Shown piece by piece: positions 42,298-55,625 of a DNA stretch of 64,000 nucleotides (position 1 is its first letter; each line of letters opens with the position of its first letter). The notes under the pieces were generated by a model, which ran no database searches, was not told where the DNA came from, and saw nothing but the letters and a program-made list of their open reading frames with translations. The stretch lies in the NCBI RefSeq assembly GCF_019575955.1, contig NZ_CP080575.1, positions 682,001 through 746,000 on the forward strand, given 5' to 3'. Made by a program: the position numbers and the translations under genes. This DNA comes from Nesterenkonia pannonica. GTDB lineage: Bacteria; Actinomycetota; Actinomycetes; Actinomycetales; Micrococcaceae.

Positions 42298-42326
42298 TTG
42301 CAGCCGGTCGGCTTCCCGCGTAGTAT
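42298..42326 (+). promoter_or_regulatory. Promoter of the rpmB-rpmG-rpsN operon
   Basis: TTGCAG (42298-42303), a 17-base spacer, and TAGTAT (42321-42326), a near-consensus sigma-70 promoter. It gives a leader of about 215 bases before rpmB. Confidence 0.65.
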
Positions 42327-42395
42327 GAGTCGTTGTCCGCTTGGCTGTGCTGTGCCCCTTCGCGGGGTTCAGCGCCCGGAAAGCAGCTCAGGCGC

Positions 42396-42405
42396 CAAAA
42401 TTTTG
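42396..42405. promoter_or_regulatory. CAAAATTTTG palindrome in the rpmB leader
   Basis: A perfect 10-base AT palindrome inside an otherwise GC-rich leader, about 70 bases downstream of the -10 box. Could bind a repressor (Zur controls such operons in some actinobacteria) or be part of a leader structure. The match to any known site is not established. Confidence 0.35.
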
Positions 42406-42549
42406 CACCGTCCGCGTGGTCTCCGCGCGTCCGCAGGCAGCTTCGGTTGGATCTCACCCAGCCTGGTCGCTCGTACCGGTGCCAGTGAAGCGGTTCGCAC
42501 CGCGGACCGAAAAACAGCATCTACGTACTCATCAGCTCAAGGAGTGATC

Positions 42550-42786
42550 ATGGCAGCACGTTGCCAGGTGACGGGAGTGGTGCCGCAGTTCGGCAACCAG
42601 ATCTCGCACTCGCACCGCCGCACCAAGCGCCGGTTCGACCCGAATATCCAGAAGAAGACCTACTGGGTCCCCTCCCTCGGACGGAAGGTGACTCTGAACA
42701 TCTCCACCAAGGGGATCAAGACCATCGACGTGCGCGGGATCGACGCCGTCGTCGCCGACCTGCTTGCGAAGGGTGAGAAGCTCTAA
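42550..42786 (+). CDS. rpmB: 50S ribosomal protein L28
   Basis: 78 residues, intact. Starts MAARCQVTG and carries [16 protein letters not shown] and the [12 protein letters not shown] end of L28. AAGGAGTG precedes the ATG. Overlaps rpmG by TAATG. Confidence 0.95.
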   Translation: MAARCQVTGVVPQFGNQISHSHRRTKRRFDPNIQKKTYWVPSLGRKVTLNISTKGIKTIDVRGIDAVVADLLAKGEKL

Positions 42787-42954
42787 TGGCAAAGGACAAG
42801 GACGTACGTCCGATCATCAAGCTGAAGTCGACGGTAGGCACAGGGTTCACCTACGTGACCCGCAAAAACCGCCGCAACAACCCTGACCGCATTGTGCTCA
42901 AGAAGTATGACCCGGTCGTCCGCAAGCACGTCGACTTCCGAGAGGAGCGCTGAT
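42786..42954 (+). CDS. rpmG: 50S ribosomal protein L33
   Basis: 55 residues: [20 protein letters not shown] and the [12 protein letters not shown] end. It has no Cys pair, so it is the zinc-free form of L33. Its linkage to L28 and a zinc-free S14 is the set often controlled by Zur in actinobacteria. Confidence 0.95.
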
Positions 42955-42956
42955 CA

Positions 42957-43259
42957 TGGCCAAGAAGTCCAAGATCGCAAAGAACGAACAGCGCAAGGTC
43001 ATCGTTGAGCGCTATGCCGAGAAGCGCGCCCAGCTGAAGAAGACCCTGATTGACCCCAACGCCTCCGACGAAGAGCGTGAGGCCGCACGCGTGGGTCTGC
43101 AGAAGCTTCCCGCGACTCAAGCCCCGTCCGCGTCCGCGACCGCGACAGCATCGACGGCCGCCCCGCGGCACGTTCCGGAAGTTCGGCATCAGCCGCATCC
43201 GCTTCCGCAACATGGCTCACAACGGCGAGCTCCCCGGCATCACCAAGTCCTCCTGGTGA
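42957..43259 (+). CDS. rpsN: 30S ribosomal protein S14, long zinc-free form
   Basis: 101 residues. [21 protein letters not shown] start and [20 protein letters not shown] end. The long form lacks the zinc ribbon of S14-type Z. One frame change near 43118 and a compensating change near 43170; both lie in CG-rich repeats. Last gene of the operon. Confidence 0.92.
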
Positions 43260-43282
43260 CCGCTTAGGCGAGCAGCCGTTCA

Positions 43283-43318
43283 GAAGGGATCCTCCCGAGG
43301 GAGGGTCCCTTCTTCTTT
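43283..43318 (+). terminator. Rho-independent terminator after rpsN
   Basis: GAAGGG-arm and CCCTTC-arm hairpin with an inner CCTCCC/GGGAGG stem, followed by TTCTTT. Ends the ribosomal protein operon. Confidence 0.8.
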
Positions 43319-43518
43319 GCCCTGAAAGTGTCGGAATCACTCAGCTCGGAGCGGAAAAGCCCGCCGAATCGCCGCACCAGCGCGTTTCGGGCTTGCAGGC
43401 TCAGGCGGTGGTGGTAAGTTGCCGTTCTGACAGCCCGCTGGGCCGAGATCCGCGGAATCATGCGGAATTCGGCGGTCCACAGGACCTATTGAGGAACAAG
43501 TCCAGGAGGACAATCACC

Positions 43519-43801
43519 ATGGCACTTAACCGCAGCGAGCTCGTCGCCGCCGTCGCTGAGAAGTCCGGCAACTCCCAGGCCGCCGTCAACGGTGTGCTCG
43601 ACGCCGTCTTCGAGGTCTTCTCCGAAGAGGTCTCCAACGGCTCCAAGGTCTCCGTCCCCGGCTGGCTGTCCGTGGAGCGCACTGAGCGCGCCGCCCGCAC
43701 CGGCCGCAACCCCAGACCGGTGAGAGCATCGAGATCCCGGCCGGATACTCCGTCAAGCTCTCCATGGCTCCAAGCTGAAGGCTGCCGCCTCCGGCAAGTG
43801 A
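43519..43801 (+). CDS. hup: DNA-binding protein HU
   Basis: 93 residues, short actinobacterial HU without the Lys-rich tail. MALNRSELVAAVAEKSG, GVLDAVFEVFSEEV and VPGWLSVERTERAARTGRNP are all diagnostic. AGGAGG lies 9 bases upstream. Frame changes near 43715 and 43766 are run errors; a nucleoid protein of this kind is unlikely to be lost. Confidence 0.93.
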
Positions 43802-43839
43802 TCCGCCCGAGCGTGCCCCTCAGCCGTGCTGAGGAGGGT

Positions 43840-43882
43840 GCAGAAGAGCCCGTGACGTGAAGATCGTCACGGGCTCTTCTGC
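43840..43882 (+). terminator. Strong hairpin terminator after hup
   Basis: Perfect 18-base arms (GCAGAAGAGCCCGTGACG and its complement) around a 7-base loop. There is no long T-tract. The right arm ends 13 bases before the -10 box of the next gene. Confidence 0.75.
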
Positions 43883-43894
43883 GTCCGGGGCCGG

Positions 43895-43900
43895 TAGAAT
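43895..43900 (+). promoter_or_regulatory. -10 box TAGAAT with leaderless start
   Basis: TAGAAT, then 7 bases, then the ATG at 43908. Part of a repeated pattern in this window in which the -10 box is 6-7 bases from the start codon. Confidence 0.6.
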
Positions 43901-43907
43901 TCTCACC

Positions 43908-44123
43908 ATGCACCTCGCAGCTCTTCACGCCTCCGCGGCAGCGAACGCACAGCCGGACAGCCCCACGTGGGCGCCCATCCTCTTCGCTGCGGGTGCATTC
44001 GCGTTCATGGTGGTCGTGCTGCTGACCATGTGGAAGAAGATTCGGACCAACGAGCAGTGGCACCAGGCCGAAGAGGACACCGAGGGGAACGACCACGGCA
44101 CCGGACATGACCGCGAGGACTGA
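43908..44123 (+). CDS. Small single-pass membrane protein
   Basis: 71 residues: one hydrophobic segment (PILFAAGAFAFMVVVLLTMW) and an acidic, His-rich C-terminus (EEDTEGNDHGTGHDRED). Overlaps the CopD-CtaG gene by 17 bases. Linked to oxidase assembly by position only. Confidence 0.7.
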   Translation: MHLAALHASAAANAQPDSPTWAPILFAAGAFAFMVVVLLTMWKKIRTNEQWHQAEEDTEGNDHGTGHDRED

Positions 44124-46235
44124 GCCGAAGCTCTGGGCAGCCCCGCTGCCCCTCACCGCGGCGGCCCTCTGCCTCGGCCTGCTCGTCCTTGCTGCGACCG
44201 GAATGCTCACAGGCCTCGGCGAGGCCTACCGCATCCAGGACCCCGGTGCCGCTACGCGCTGGGGTCTTCCCATCGCGCGGTACGTCCACCACATCGCAAT
44301 GGCCGCGGCAGTCTCCGCAGCCCTCCTCGCCGCCGTGGCCGTGCCGCCTCGCACCGGGCCCCGCAGCCGCCAGCAGCGCAGATCCCGCGGCCCGGAGGGC
44401 GCCGGAGCACCCGCTCTACTCCAGAACTCTGCAGATAGCGACCGTCGCCTCGATCGTCTGGACGGTCGCGGCGATCGCGGTGCTCGTGCTCTCCTTCTCC
44501 TCGCTGGTAAGCATGGCCGTCACCGCCGAGGATGAGTTCTCCGCAGGCTTCTTCGACTACGCCACCAACATCGCCACCGGCCAGGCGTGGCTGGGCATCG
44601 TCATCCTGGCGGGGCTCTTCTCCACACTGGTCACGGCGGTGCGCCAACCGGCAGGCCTGGGCTTCGTCGCACTGCTGGGACTGTGCGCTCTGATCCCCAT
44701 GGCGATGGTGGGCCACTCGGCCTCCGGCGATGATCACATCGCCGCGGTGAACTCGCTGCTGCTGCACCTTGTGGGTGTGGTGATCTGGGTCGGGGAGTCG
44801 TGGTCCTCGCGCTGCTGGCTCCTGAGCTGCGCAGAAGCGCCCTCACGCTGTCCGCCCGGGATCAGGGCGGTGCCGAGCTGCTGGGCACTGTCCTGCGCCG
44901 GTACTCGGGGCTGGTAAGCATCGCTCTGGTGCTGGTGGCGGTCTCCGGGGTCATCAACGCCGATCTGCGCGTCTTCGGGCTGGCGGACCTCTTCAGCACC
45001 CCTACGGCCTGATGCTGGTGGCCAAGACGGTGCTCACCCTCGCTCTTGCGCTCATCGGCTGGGCCCACAGGTCCTGGATCATCCCGCGGCTGGCCGGGGA
45101 CTCCCGAGGAGCGGGTGCCGGCGGAAGCGGGCAGCCTGTCACCTCCTACGGCACCAGCCGCCTGCTGTGGCAGCTCATCCTCGTCGAGGTCGCCCTGATG
45201 GCCGCGGTCGTGGCCGTCTCTGCAGTGCTGGGCCGCACCTCCCCGCCGGTGCCCGAGGAGCTGCCGGACGACGCCTCAGCGGCTCGCACGCTGACCGGCT
45301 ACGACCTGCCTCCGGAGCCCGGACTGGCCGAGTACTTCACCCTGTGGCGCATCGACTGGCTCTGGACCGCCGTCGTTCTGCTCCTCGCCGTCTGGTATGT
45401 GCGGGCCTTCCTGCGCGTGCGCCGACGCGGCATCGCCTGGCCTGTGATGCGGACCGTGTCCTGGCTGACAGGCTTGGGGGTGCTGCTCTGGGTCACCTCC
45501 GGAGGGCCCGCGGTGTACGGAATGGTGCTGTTCTCCGGGCACATGATCCAGCACATGACGCTGACCATGGTGGTGCCCATCTTCCTGGTCCTCGGCTCAC
45601 CGGTGACGCTTGCGATGCGTGCGCTGACCTCCCGCACGGACGGCTCCCGCGGCCCCAGGGAATGGATCCTGTGGCTCGTGCACTCGCGGTGGTCCCGGTT
45701 CGTGACGCACCCGATCGTCGCCTGCGTGAACTTCGCTTACTCCATCATCGTCTTCTACTACACGCCGATCTTCGGCTTCGCCCTCGAATACCACCTGGGG
45801 CACGTCCTGATGGTGGCGCACTTCCTGATCACCGGGTACATCTTCGCGCTCGTCCTCATCGGGCGGGACCCGCTGCCCCAGCGGCCGCCCCACTTCGTCC
45901 GGGTCATCATTCTGCTGGCCACCATGGTGTTCCACGCGTTCTTCGCCATCGCCCTGATGCAGGCCGAGCAGCTCATCGAGGCCAGCTGGTTCGGCAATAT
46001 GGGCCACGGCTGGTTCCCCGCCATCCAGGACCAGCACAACGGCGCGGAGCTGATGTGGGGACTGGGTGAGATTCCTGCCGTGGTCCTGGGCGTCATCGCC
46101 TGCATCCAATGGGCCAAGGACGACACCCGCGAAATGAAGCGCGTCGACCGGGAGGCCGACCGCACGGGCGACGCCGACCTTGAGGCGTACAACCGAGTCT
46201 TCGAAGAGATGGCCGAGCACGACGCGCGCCGATGA
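44107..46235 (+). CDS. CopD - CtaG fusion protein (copper / cytochrome oxidase assembly)
   Basis: About 705 residues. N-terminal half: CopD-like copper-resistance membrane domain (VGHSASGDDHIAAVNSLLLHLVGVVIWVG). C-terminal half: CtaG/caa3 assembly domain with SGHMIQHMTLTMVVPIFLVLGSP, EYHLGHVLMVAHFLITGY and FHAFFAIALM, His residues placed to carry copper. About thirteen membrane segments. Breaks near 44400, 44790 and 45000; GTAAGC at 44510 and 44917 and GCTTAC at 45734 are in-frame and fit Ala-Gly. Helps insert copper into aa3-type oxidase. Confidence 0.88.
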
Positions 46236-46238
46236 GGA

Positions 46239-48229
46239 ATGCGCACCGCACCACCGGAGTTGGGAACGACTATGACTGAGACTGCAGCAGAGCGCACCAT
46301 GCCGCGCACCCGTATCCGCGCCTCGGAGCTGGTCGGCCGAGGCTGGCTGAACACCGGCGGGGAGCAGGTCTCCCTGGAGGACCTGCGTGGGAAGATCGTC
46401 ATCCTCGACTTCTGGACCTTCTGCTGCATCAACTGCCTCCACGTCCTCGACGAGCTGCGGCCGCTGGAGGAGGCCTTCCACGACGTCCTCGTCACGGTCG
46501 GCGTGCACTCGCCCAAGTTCGAGCATGAGGCTGACCCCGACGCGCTCGCCGCCGCGGTGGAGCGCTACGAGATCGAGCACCCGGTGCTCGACGACCCCGA
46601 GCTGACCACCTGGCAGGCCTACTCGGCGCGCGCATGGCCCACCCTCGTCGTCATCGACCCCGAGGGCTACATCGCCGCGAACCTCGCGGGCGAGGGCCAC
46701 GTGGCCGGTCTGACGTCCCTGGTGGAGGAGCTGGTCGCCGAGCACGAGGCCAAGGGCACCCTGCACCGGGGACAGGGGTCTATGTGCCCCCGAGCCGGTT
46801 TCGCGCACCCTCCGCTTCCCGAGCAAGGCGGTGGAGTCCCCGGGGGCGAGGGACGCTTCCTGGTCGCGGACACCGGCCACCACAGAATCGTCGAGCTCGA
46901 GGATGATCTCCAGACCGTGGTTCGAGCCTGGGGCTCGGGCGAGCGCGGCCACCTGGACGGACCTGCCGAGAGTGCCCGCCTGAACGAGCCTCAGGGGCTT
47001 GCCGTACTGCCCGCCGCGGTGGCGGAGCAGGTCGGATACGACGTGCTGGTCGCCGACACCGTCAACCATCGTCTGCGAGCCCTGAGCACAGCCACCGGTG
47101 AGATCCTCACGCTGGTAAACGGCGGTGTGCAGCGTCTGATCGACGGCGACCGGGCCAAGGAGAACCAGGCTGAGTCGGTCGGCCCGCTGGTTTACGGCGA
47201 GACGGGCACTGCCCCGGCGCACGTGTCGCTGTCCTCACCCTGGGACGTGGTGTGGTCCGAGAAGCTCCAGCGAGTGGTCGTCGCGATGGCGGGCACCCAT
47301 CAGATCTTCACCTACGAGCCGATCTCCGGCGAGCTGTCCTCTGGGCGGGCACCGGTCTGGAGGGCCTGACGGACGGCGCCCCCGAGGAGGCCTGGTTCGC
47401 CCAGACCTCCGGGCTGGCGGTCGATGCCGCGGGCGACATCTGGCTCGCGGACTCCGAGACCTCCAGCCTGCGGGTGATGCGCGCGGCAGCCAGCCCCGAT
47501 GAACCCATCACCGAGACGCTGGTGGGGAGGGGCTCTTCGACTTCGGCTTCCGCGACGGGGATCCCTCGCAGGCGCGCCTGCAGCACCCTCGGAGTCACCG
47601 CCCTGCCGGATGGGTCCGTGCTGATCGCAGACACGTACAACGGTGCCATCAGGCGCTACGCCCCGGCCCGCACCGCCGCCGATGGTCAGCAGCTGCCCGC
47701 AGAGGTCTCCACGGTGGCGCGGGGCCTGAAGGAGCCCAGCGACGTGATGGTCGACGCTGACGGGACGAGCCTGCTGGTTGTCGAGACGAATGCCCACCAG
47801 CTGGTGCGGGTGGCCGTGCCGGAGCACTACCTCACGGTCGATGAGGGGCTGCGCAGACTCAGCGGCCCGCGACGCAGGTCGCAGCCAGCGAGTTCGACCT
47901 CCAGATCGGGTTCAGCGCGCCGGCGGGACAGAAGCTGGATGACCGGTGGGGGACCCCACGCAGCTGAAGATCTCATCGACGCCGCCTGAGCTCATCACCG
48001 ACGGCGGCGGCAATTCGGAGGGCTCCGCCGCACGCTGCGGCTGAACCCGGAGGTCGTCGAAGGCGTCCTGCACATCACAGCGCGCGCCGCCGCATGCGAC
48101 GGCGCGCCCGGCGAGGACATCCCGATGCATGCCGCCTGCCACCTGTACCAGCAGGACTGGGGCATCCCCGTCGTCCTGGGCGAAGGCGGGGAGTCGCACC
48201 TGGAGCTTGACCTGCGCGGAGTCAAGTGA
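46239..48229 (+). CDS. Thioredoxin domain - NHL repeat protein
   Basis: About 660 residues. N-terminal TlpA/AhpC-like thioredoxin fold with FWTFCCINCLHVLDEL (redox Cys pair), then NHL beta-propeller repeats: FLVADTGHHRIVELE, VLVADTVNHRLRAL, IWLADSETSSLRVM, VLIADTYNGAIRRY. The C-terminal part (after 47890) is a beta domain. ATG at 46239 or 46272; the first overlaps no RBS, so the choice is open. Breaks near 46780, 47340, 47530, 47870, 47930 and 48015. Follows the oxidase-assembly gene, perhaps a redox partner. Confidence 0.82.
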
Positions 48230-48295
48230 GCCGGGCGCGCCCGCGTCGATTAGGCTGGGTTCAGCACCCGGACCCGGCGAAAGGCTGAGAAGACG

Positions 48296-48770
48296 ATGAC
48301 GACTATGGTCGTGGTGGCGAGCAAGCATGGCTCGACGGCTGAGATCGGCGAGCGCATCGCCTCGACGCTTTCTGCCCGGGCGTGGCCGCCCACGTGAAGG
48401 ACGTGGGCGAGGCCGGAGCGTGGCTCTACGAGTCCGACAACGTGATCGTCGGCTTCCCCGTGTACCGGCAGAAGTTCCTCAGCGAGGGCCGCTGTTCCTG
48501 GACGCGCATCGGACGGAGCTGCAGGGCAAGCCTCTGTTCATCTTCGCGGTGGGCGGCGGTCCGCGGCTCGCCCCGGAGCTCACTGCCGAGCTGCGCCGCT
48601 TTCCCACGCGGGAGGTGACCTACTTCCGCGGCGCGATCACCGAGGAGACCCTGTCGTTCTTCGAGAAGCTCCAGCTGAAGGTGGCCAAGCAGCCCTCCGA
48701 CGCGGATTATCGGGATTGGTAAGCGATCGAGGAGTGGGCAGACGGCCTGCTCGCCTACGGAGTCGCATAG
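48296..48770 (+). CDS. Flavodoxin domain protein
   Basis: About 158 residues. FMN-binding N-terminus VVVASKHGSTAEIGERIAS, then IVGFPVYRQKFL and FIFAVGGGPR. GTAAGC at 48718 makes a stop after DADYRDW; with GCCGGC the frame reads DWPAIEEWADGLLAYGVA, as in related proteins. Breaks near 48370 and 48490. Similar to flavodoxin-like menaquinone-linked oxidases; function not certain. Confidence 0.82.
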
Positions 48771-48801
48771 GCCTGGCTGCTCCCGCGCGCCGTCGGGGTG
48801 A

Positions 48802-51986
<3,185 letters not shown>

Positions 51987-51992
51987 TCCGGC

Positions 51993-52763
51993 ATGAGCTT
52001 CACCAAGAGCGCTGAGCCGCCTGAGGCCGCACATGTGGAGGCAGCCGGCCTGCGCTGGCTGAAGGAGGCGGAGGCCCAGGGCGGGCCCCGCATCGCGGAG
52101 GTGATCGCAGCGGAGCACGGCCGCCTGGTCATAGAGACCGTTTCGGCGGACGGGCCCTCCTCACAGGCTGCCGCAGCGTTCGGGCAGGCGCTGGCCCGCA
52201 TGCATGGGTCCCTGTTAGCGGAGGCCGAATTCGGCGAGCTTCCGACGGAGCACCCGGGGCGTGCCTCCGCTGTTCGGTCCGGCTGACGCCCTGTTCGAAG
52301 TGGGTGCCGATGCGTACGAATCCTGGGGCGTCTTCCACGCCAGGGAGCGGCTCGATCCGGTGCTGGAGCGGCTGAGCGCCAGCATCAGCATGGAGGACGC
52401 TGCCTTTCTGGCCAAGGCGCGGAACCGGATCGCCTCAGGCGAGCTGGACTTCGAGGAGCCTCACGGATTCATGGTGACCTGTGGGCTGGAAACGTCATCT
52501 GGAGCGCAGAGGGAGTCGTACTCATCGACCCCGCCGCGCATGCGGGACACCGGGAGGCGGACCTCGCGATGCTGTCGCTGTTCGGGCTTCCGCACCTGGA
52601 CACGGTGCTCGAGTCCTACCAGGATGCCTGGCCGCTCACCGACGGCTGGCAGGAGCGGGTCCCCGCGCACCAGCTGTTCTACCTGGCCACGCATTGGCTG
52701 CTGTTCGGCGGGAGCTACGGCCCGTCGACCGTGGAGGCGGCTCGGAGAACCGTGGAGCTCTGA
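51993..52763 (+). CDS. Fructosamine / ketosamine-3-kinase
   Basis: About 257 residues. N-terminal EAAGLRWLKEAEAQGGPRI, the catalytic loop HGDLWAGNVIWSAEG, the metal-binding ID-PAAHAGHREADLAML, and a helical C-terminus. Phosphorylates glycated lysines as a repair step. Breaks near 52225 and 52480. Operon with the inositol phosphatase (6 bases apart). Confidence 0.88.
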
Positions 52764-52816
52764 CAGACGCAGAGAGCGGGACCGGCCATTGGGACCGGTC
52801 CCGCTCTCTGCGTCTG
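52764..52816. terminator. 22-base perfect hairpin, bidirectional terminator
   Basis: Perfect 22-base arms starting directly after the kinase stop and a 9-base loop, between two convergent genes. The stem is very GC-rich and could stop transcription from both sides. Confidence 0.85.
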
Positions 52817-52838
52817 CTCTATCAGGCGTGCGTGCGAA

Positions 52839-53893
52839 TCAGTCGATCTGGTCGGTCGGTGCCTGGTAGCGGAGGATGGCAGCGACGTTGTCCGTCACGC
52901 TGGCCCCCACCAGGGCGGCCGAGGCGTCCACACTGGCCGCTGCGGCCAGCAGAGTGTCCTCGTTCTCGGCCGGTGCGTCGTAGCGCAGCAGGATGGTGTC
53001 GACTGCTCCCAGCTGCACGGCCTTCATGATCTCGTCGTATCCTTCGACGGCCTGACCGTTGCCCTTGTTCTCCTTGTAGCGCTCCGTGACCTCACGGGCA
53101 CGCTCCAGGGTGATCTCACGGGCCATGCGGCCGAGGCTCTCGTACAGCGAGTTCTCAACGCCCTCATCCGCGGAGTCCGACGGGATGCCGCCTCCAGCTT
53201 CGACCTCGCGGGCGATGGACTGAAGGTCGTTCGGGAGCTCATCCAGCAGGAGCTTGCGGCCTTGGACCTCGCCTACCACGACGACGACGTCGGGGTTCCA
53301 GGCCGAGGCGGCCTTGGCGACCCGCTCGGTGATGTCGCGGATGTTCAGCGCGGCTGCCTCTTCGGCCCGCTGCTGCATTCTGCGGTGGTGCTCAGCACCC
53401 TCGCGGGGCTTGTTGACGCTCTCGGTGGCTGAGCCCTCGACCTGCGTCTCGGGAGCGGCGGCAAGGACTTCCTCGGAGGTGAAGACCTCGCGGCGAAGCA
53501 CTGCCTTCTCCTGGTCGGTGATGACGACCAGTGCGCGCACGGAGCGGGCCCGCTGGCGGATGTAGTCGCCCAGGGCGGCGGGTTCGCCGAGGATGGCGTA
53601 GTCGCCGCCGTCGCGGGTGGAGTCGAAGTCCCGCTCCAGCAGCAGGCCGTCGCGGTTGGCGACCAGCACACGGCCTTCGGTCTGAACGGCCGTGATGTTC
53701 TCGGTCATGATGGCGTCGTCGAGGGCCTCGATCGCCTCGTCATGGGCGCCGGCATCCTCGAGCTGTCCGCGCAGCGAGTCCCAGCGCAGGCGCACCTCGT
53801 GCTCGGCCTCTGCGGATGCGGGCTGAGCCTGCAGGTAGACGGTGGCGAAGGGGCCTTCGGCCTCGTAGATGCCGCGAATCTCGGAGAGCTGCA
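52839..53893 (-). CDS. Rv2629-like Vms1/eRF1-family protein
   Basis: 351 residues, intact. MQLSEIRGIYEAEGPFATVYL, AREVTERYKENKGNGQAVEGYDE and the C-terminal eRF1-like domain (GAVDTILLRYDAP) match the mycobacterial Rv2629 group. These proteins resemble peptidyl-tRNA release or ribosome-associated quality control factors (baeRF families). ATG at 53893 has AAAGG upstream. Convergent with the fructosamine kinase. Confidence 0.85.
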
Positions 53894-54059
53894 TGCGATC
53901 CACCTTTCGTTGTGACGTATGTGAACTGTGGGGAACGCTAGGAGACCGAGGTCGGCACCGGGTGAAAGAATCCTGGATGCTTGCTGGATGCAGAGGCCGG
54001 TGTGAGGAAGCTCGCGGACGCCGGCGGCTGGGGCGCCCGGAAGACCAGGGCCCAGCGGG

Positions 54060-55535
54060 TCAGGCTGTGCGGCGCAGCAGGCCGAGCTCAGGCAGGCGGT
54101 CCACGGAGAACTCTCCGGGCCTGTGGAATCGGCAGAAGCCGCCCTCGGGGACCTGCTGCAGGTAGGAGGCCATCTGGGCGAGCTCGGCCGCGGAGAAGTC
54201 CTCCACGCGGCGACGCCTGGCGGGCGCTGTGCGCTGGGACTCCTCCGGGGTCCACCGCGAGGCCGAAGAGTGCTTCGAGGGCGGCGACGTATTCGTTCGT
54301 CCGCCCCTCGGAGGCCAGCTCGCGGGCGCGCACTGTGGGGGTGTGCAGGAGCTTCCGCACGATCCGTCGGGCGGCGAACTCCACCTCTTCGGCGGCGGCC
54401 GTGCAGCCGTGCTGCTTGCGCACCTTCTCCATCTCGTCGTCGAAGAGGGACTGTGTGTGCTTGCGCAGAGCGACGATGGCCTGGTCTGCGGTGCGCTCCT
54501 GCGGGCGGCGAGGTACTGCTGCACCGAGTCCGCCACCACCGCACGGGCCTGCTCCACCGAGGCGGAGGTCTCGTCGGGGGCTGCGAGCTTCACCGACTCC
54601 AGGGTGACGAGCTCCACTCCGGGCAGCTCGGCCACGTCCGGGGTGAAGTCGTGCGAGAGGGCAAGGTCGATGACGATCAGCGGGGGCGGCCCTCGGCCTG
54701 GCGGCGCTCCAGCTGAGCCAGGCTGCGGATCTCGCCTGCCGTGATCCGTCGGTTTCCGCCGGACGCTCCGATGACGACGTCAGCGCTTACCAGGGTGGGG
54801 CCAGCTCGTGCATCTGCAGGTGACGGGCGGAGCCTCCTCGGGCGGCAAGGTGCACCGCGCGCTCCGCGAGGAAGGCCTCGGCCCGTCCGGAGCCGGAGAA
54901 CACGGAGATGTCCTGGACGCCGCGCTCGGCGAGCTGGGCCAGCGTCGTCCCTGCGTAGGCGCCGGTGCCGATGAGCAGTGCGTTGGCGCCGGGATAGAAC
55001 GCGTCCGATCCGCCGCGGATGTCCCCGGCGATGTCCAGTGCCACGGAGACGATGGAGCGGCCGCGCGCTCCGAGCGCCGTGCGGGCGCCCACGTCCTTGG
55101 CCGTGCGGGTGGCGGTTTCGAAGAGCTTGGTCAGATTGGCCGAGACCGTGCCGGCCTCCTGCGCCTCCGTCAGTGAGCGCCTGACCTGCCCGGCGATCTC
55201 ACGCTCCCCGATGACGGCGGAGTCGAGGCCCGCTCCCACTTCGAAGAGGTGGCTGACGGCGTCGTCGTCCACGAGCACTTTGAAGCTTCGGGCGACGGTC
55301 TCCGTGTCCAGCTGGGAGGACTCCGCGACCGCCTCGATGAGGGTGCGGCAGGATGCGTCGATGCCTTCGGGGTGTCCGACTGGGACTCCGCGTAGATCTC
55401 AAGACGATTGCACGTGGCCAGGGTGACGGCAGGCAGAGATACAGAAGCGGCGACATCGGCCGCTCCTGACGAGAGGGTTCCGACGGTCTCGAGGTCGAGG
55501 TCGGAGTGGGTTGCGACAAGTGAGAACAGAACCAC
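54060..55535 (-). CDS. hemA: Glutamyl-tRNA reductase
   Basis: First enzyme of heme synthesis by the C5 route. Catalytic Cys in [30 protein letters not shown]-binding [17 protein letters not shown] and ASGGNRRI, and dimerisation helix [21 protein letters not shown]-terminal part of about 60 residues follows LFGLAVDP and ends LGLLRRTA, longer than the usual 430 residues. Breaks near 55375, 54790 (GTAAGC on the coding strand), 54695, 54505 and 54240. GTG start at 55535, divergent from hemE. Confidence 0.9.
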
Positions 55536-55612
55536 GGCGTCCTACAGTCTAACTCCTCGATCTCCCGGGGCACTTCAGGGGCGCACGCGCGCCGGGGGCC
55601 AGCGTGCACTGG

Positions 55613-55618
55613 CAGAAT
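55613..55618 (+). promoter_or_regulatory. -10 box of hemE, leaderless start
   Basis: CAGAAT followed by 7 bases and the ATG at 55626, in the divergent hemA/hemE gap. Confidence 0.5.
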
Positions 55619-55625
55619 GGGCGCC

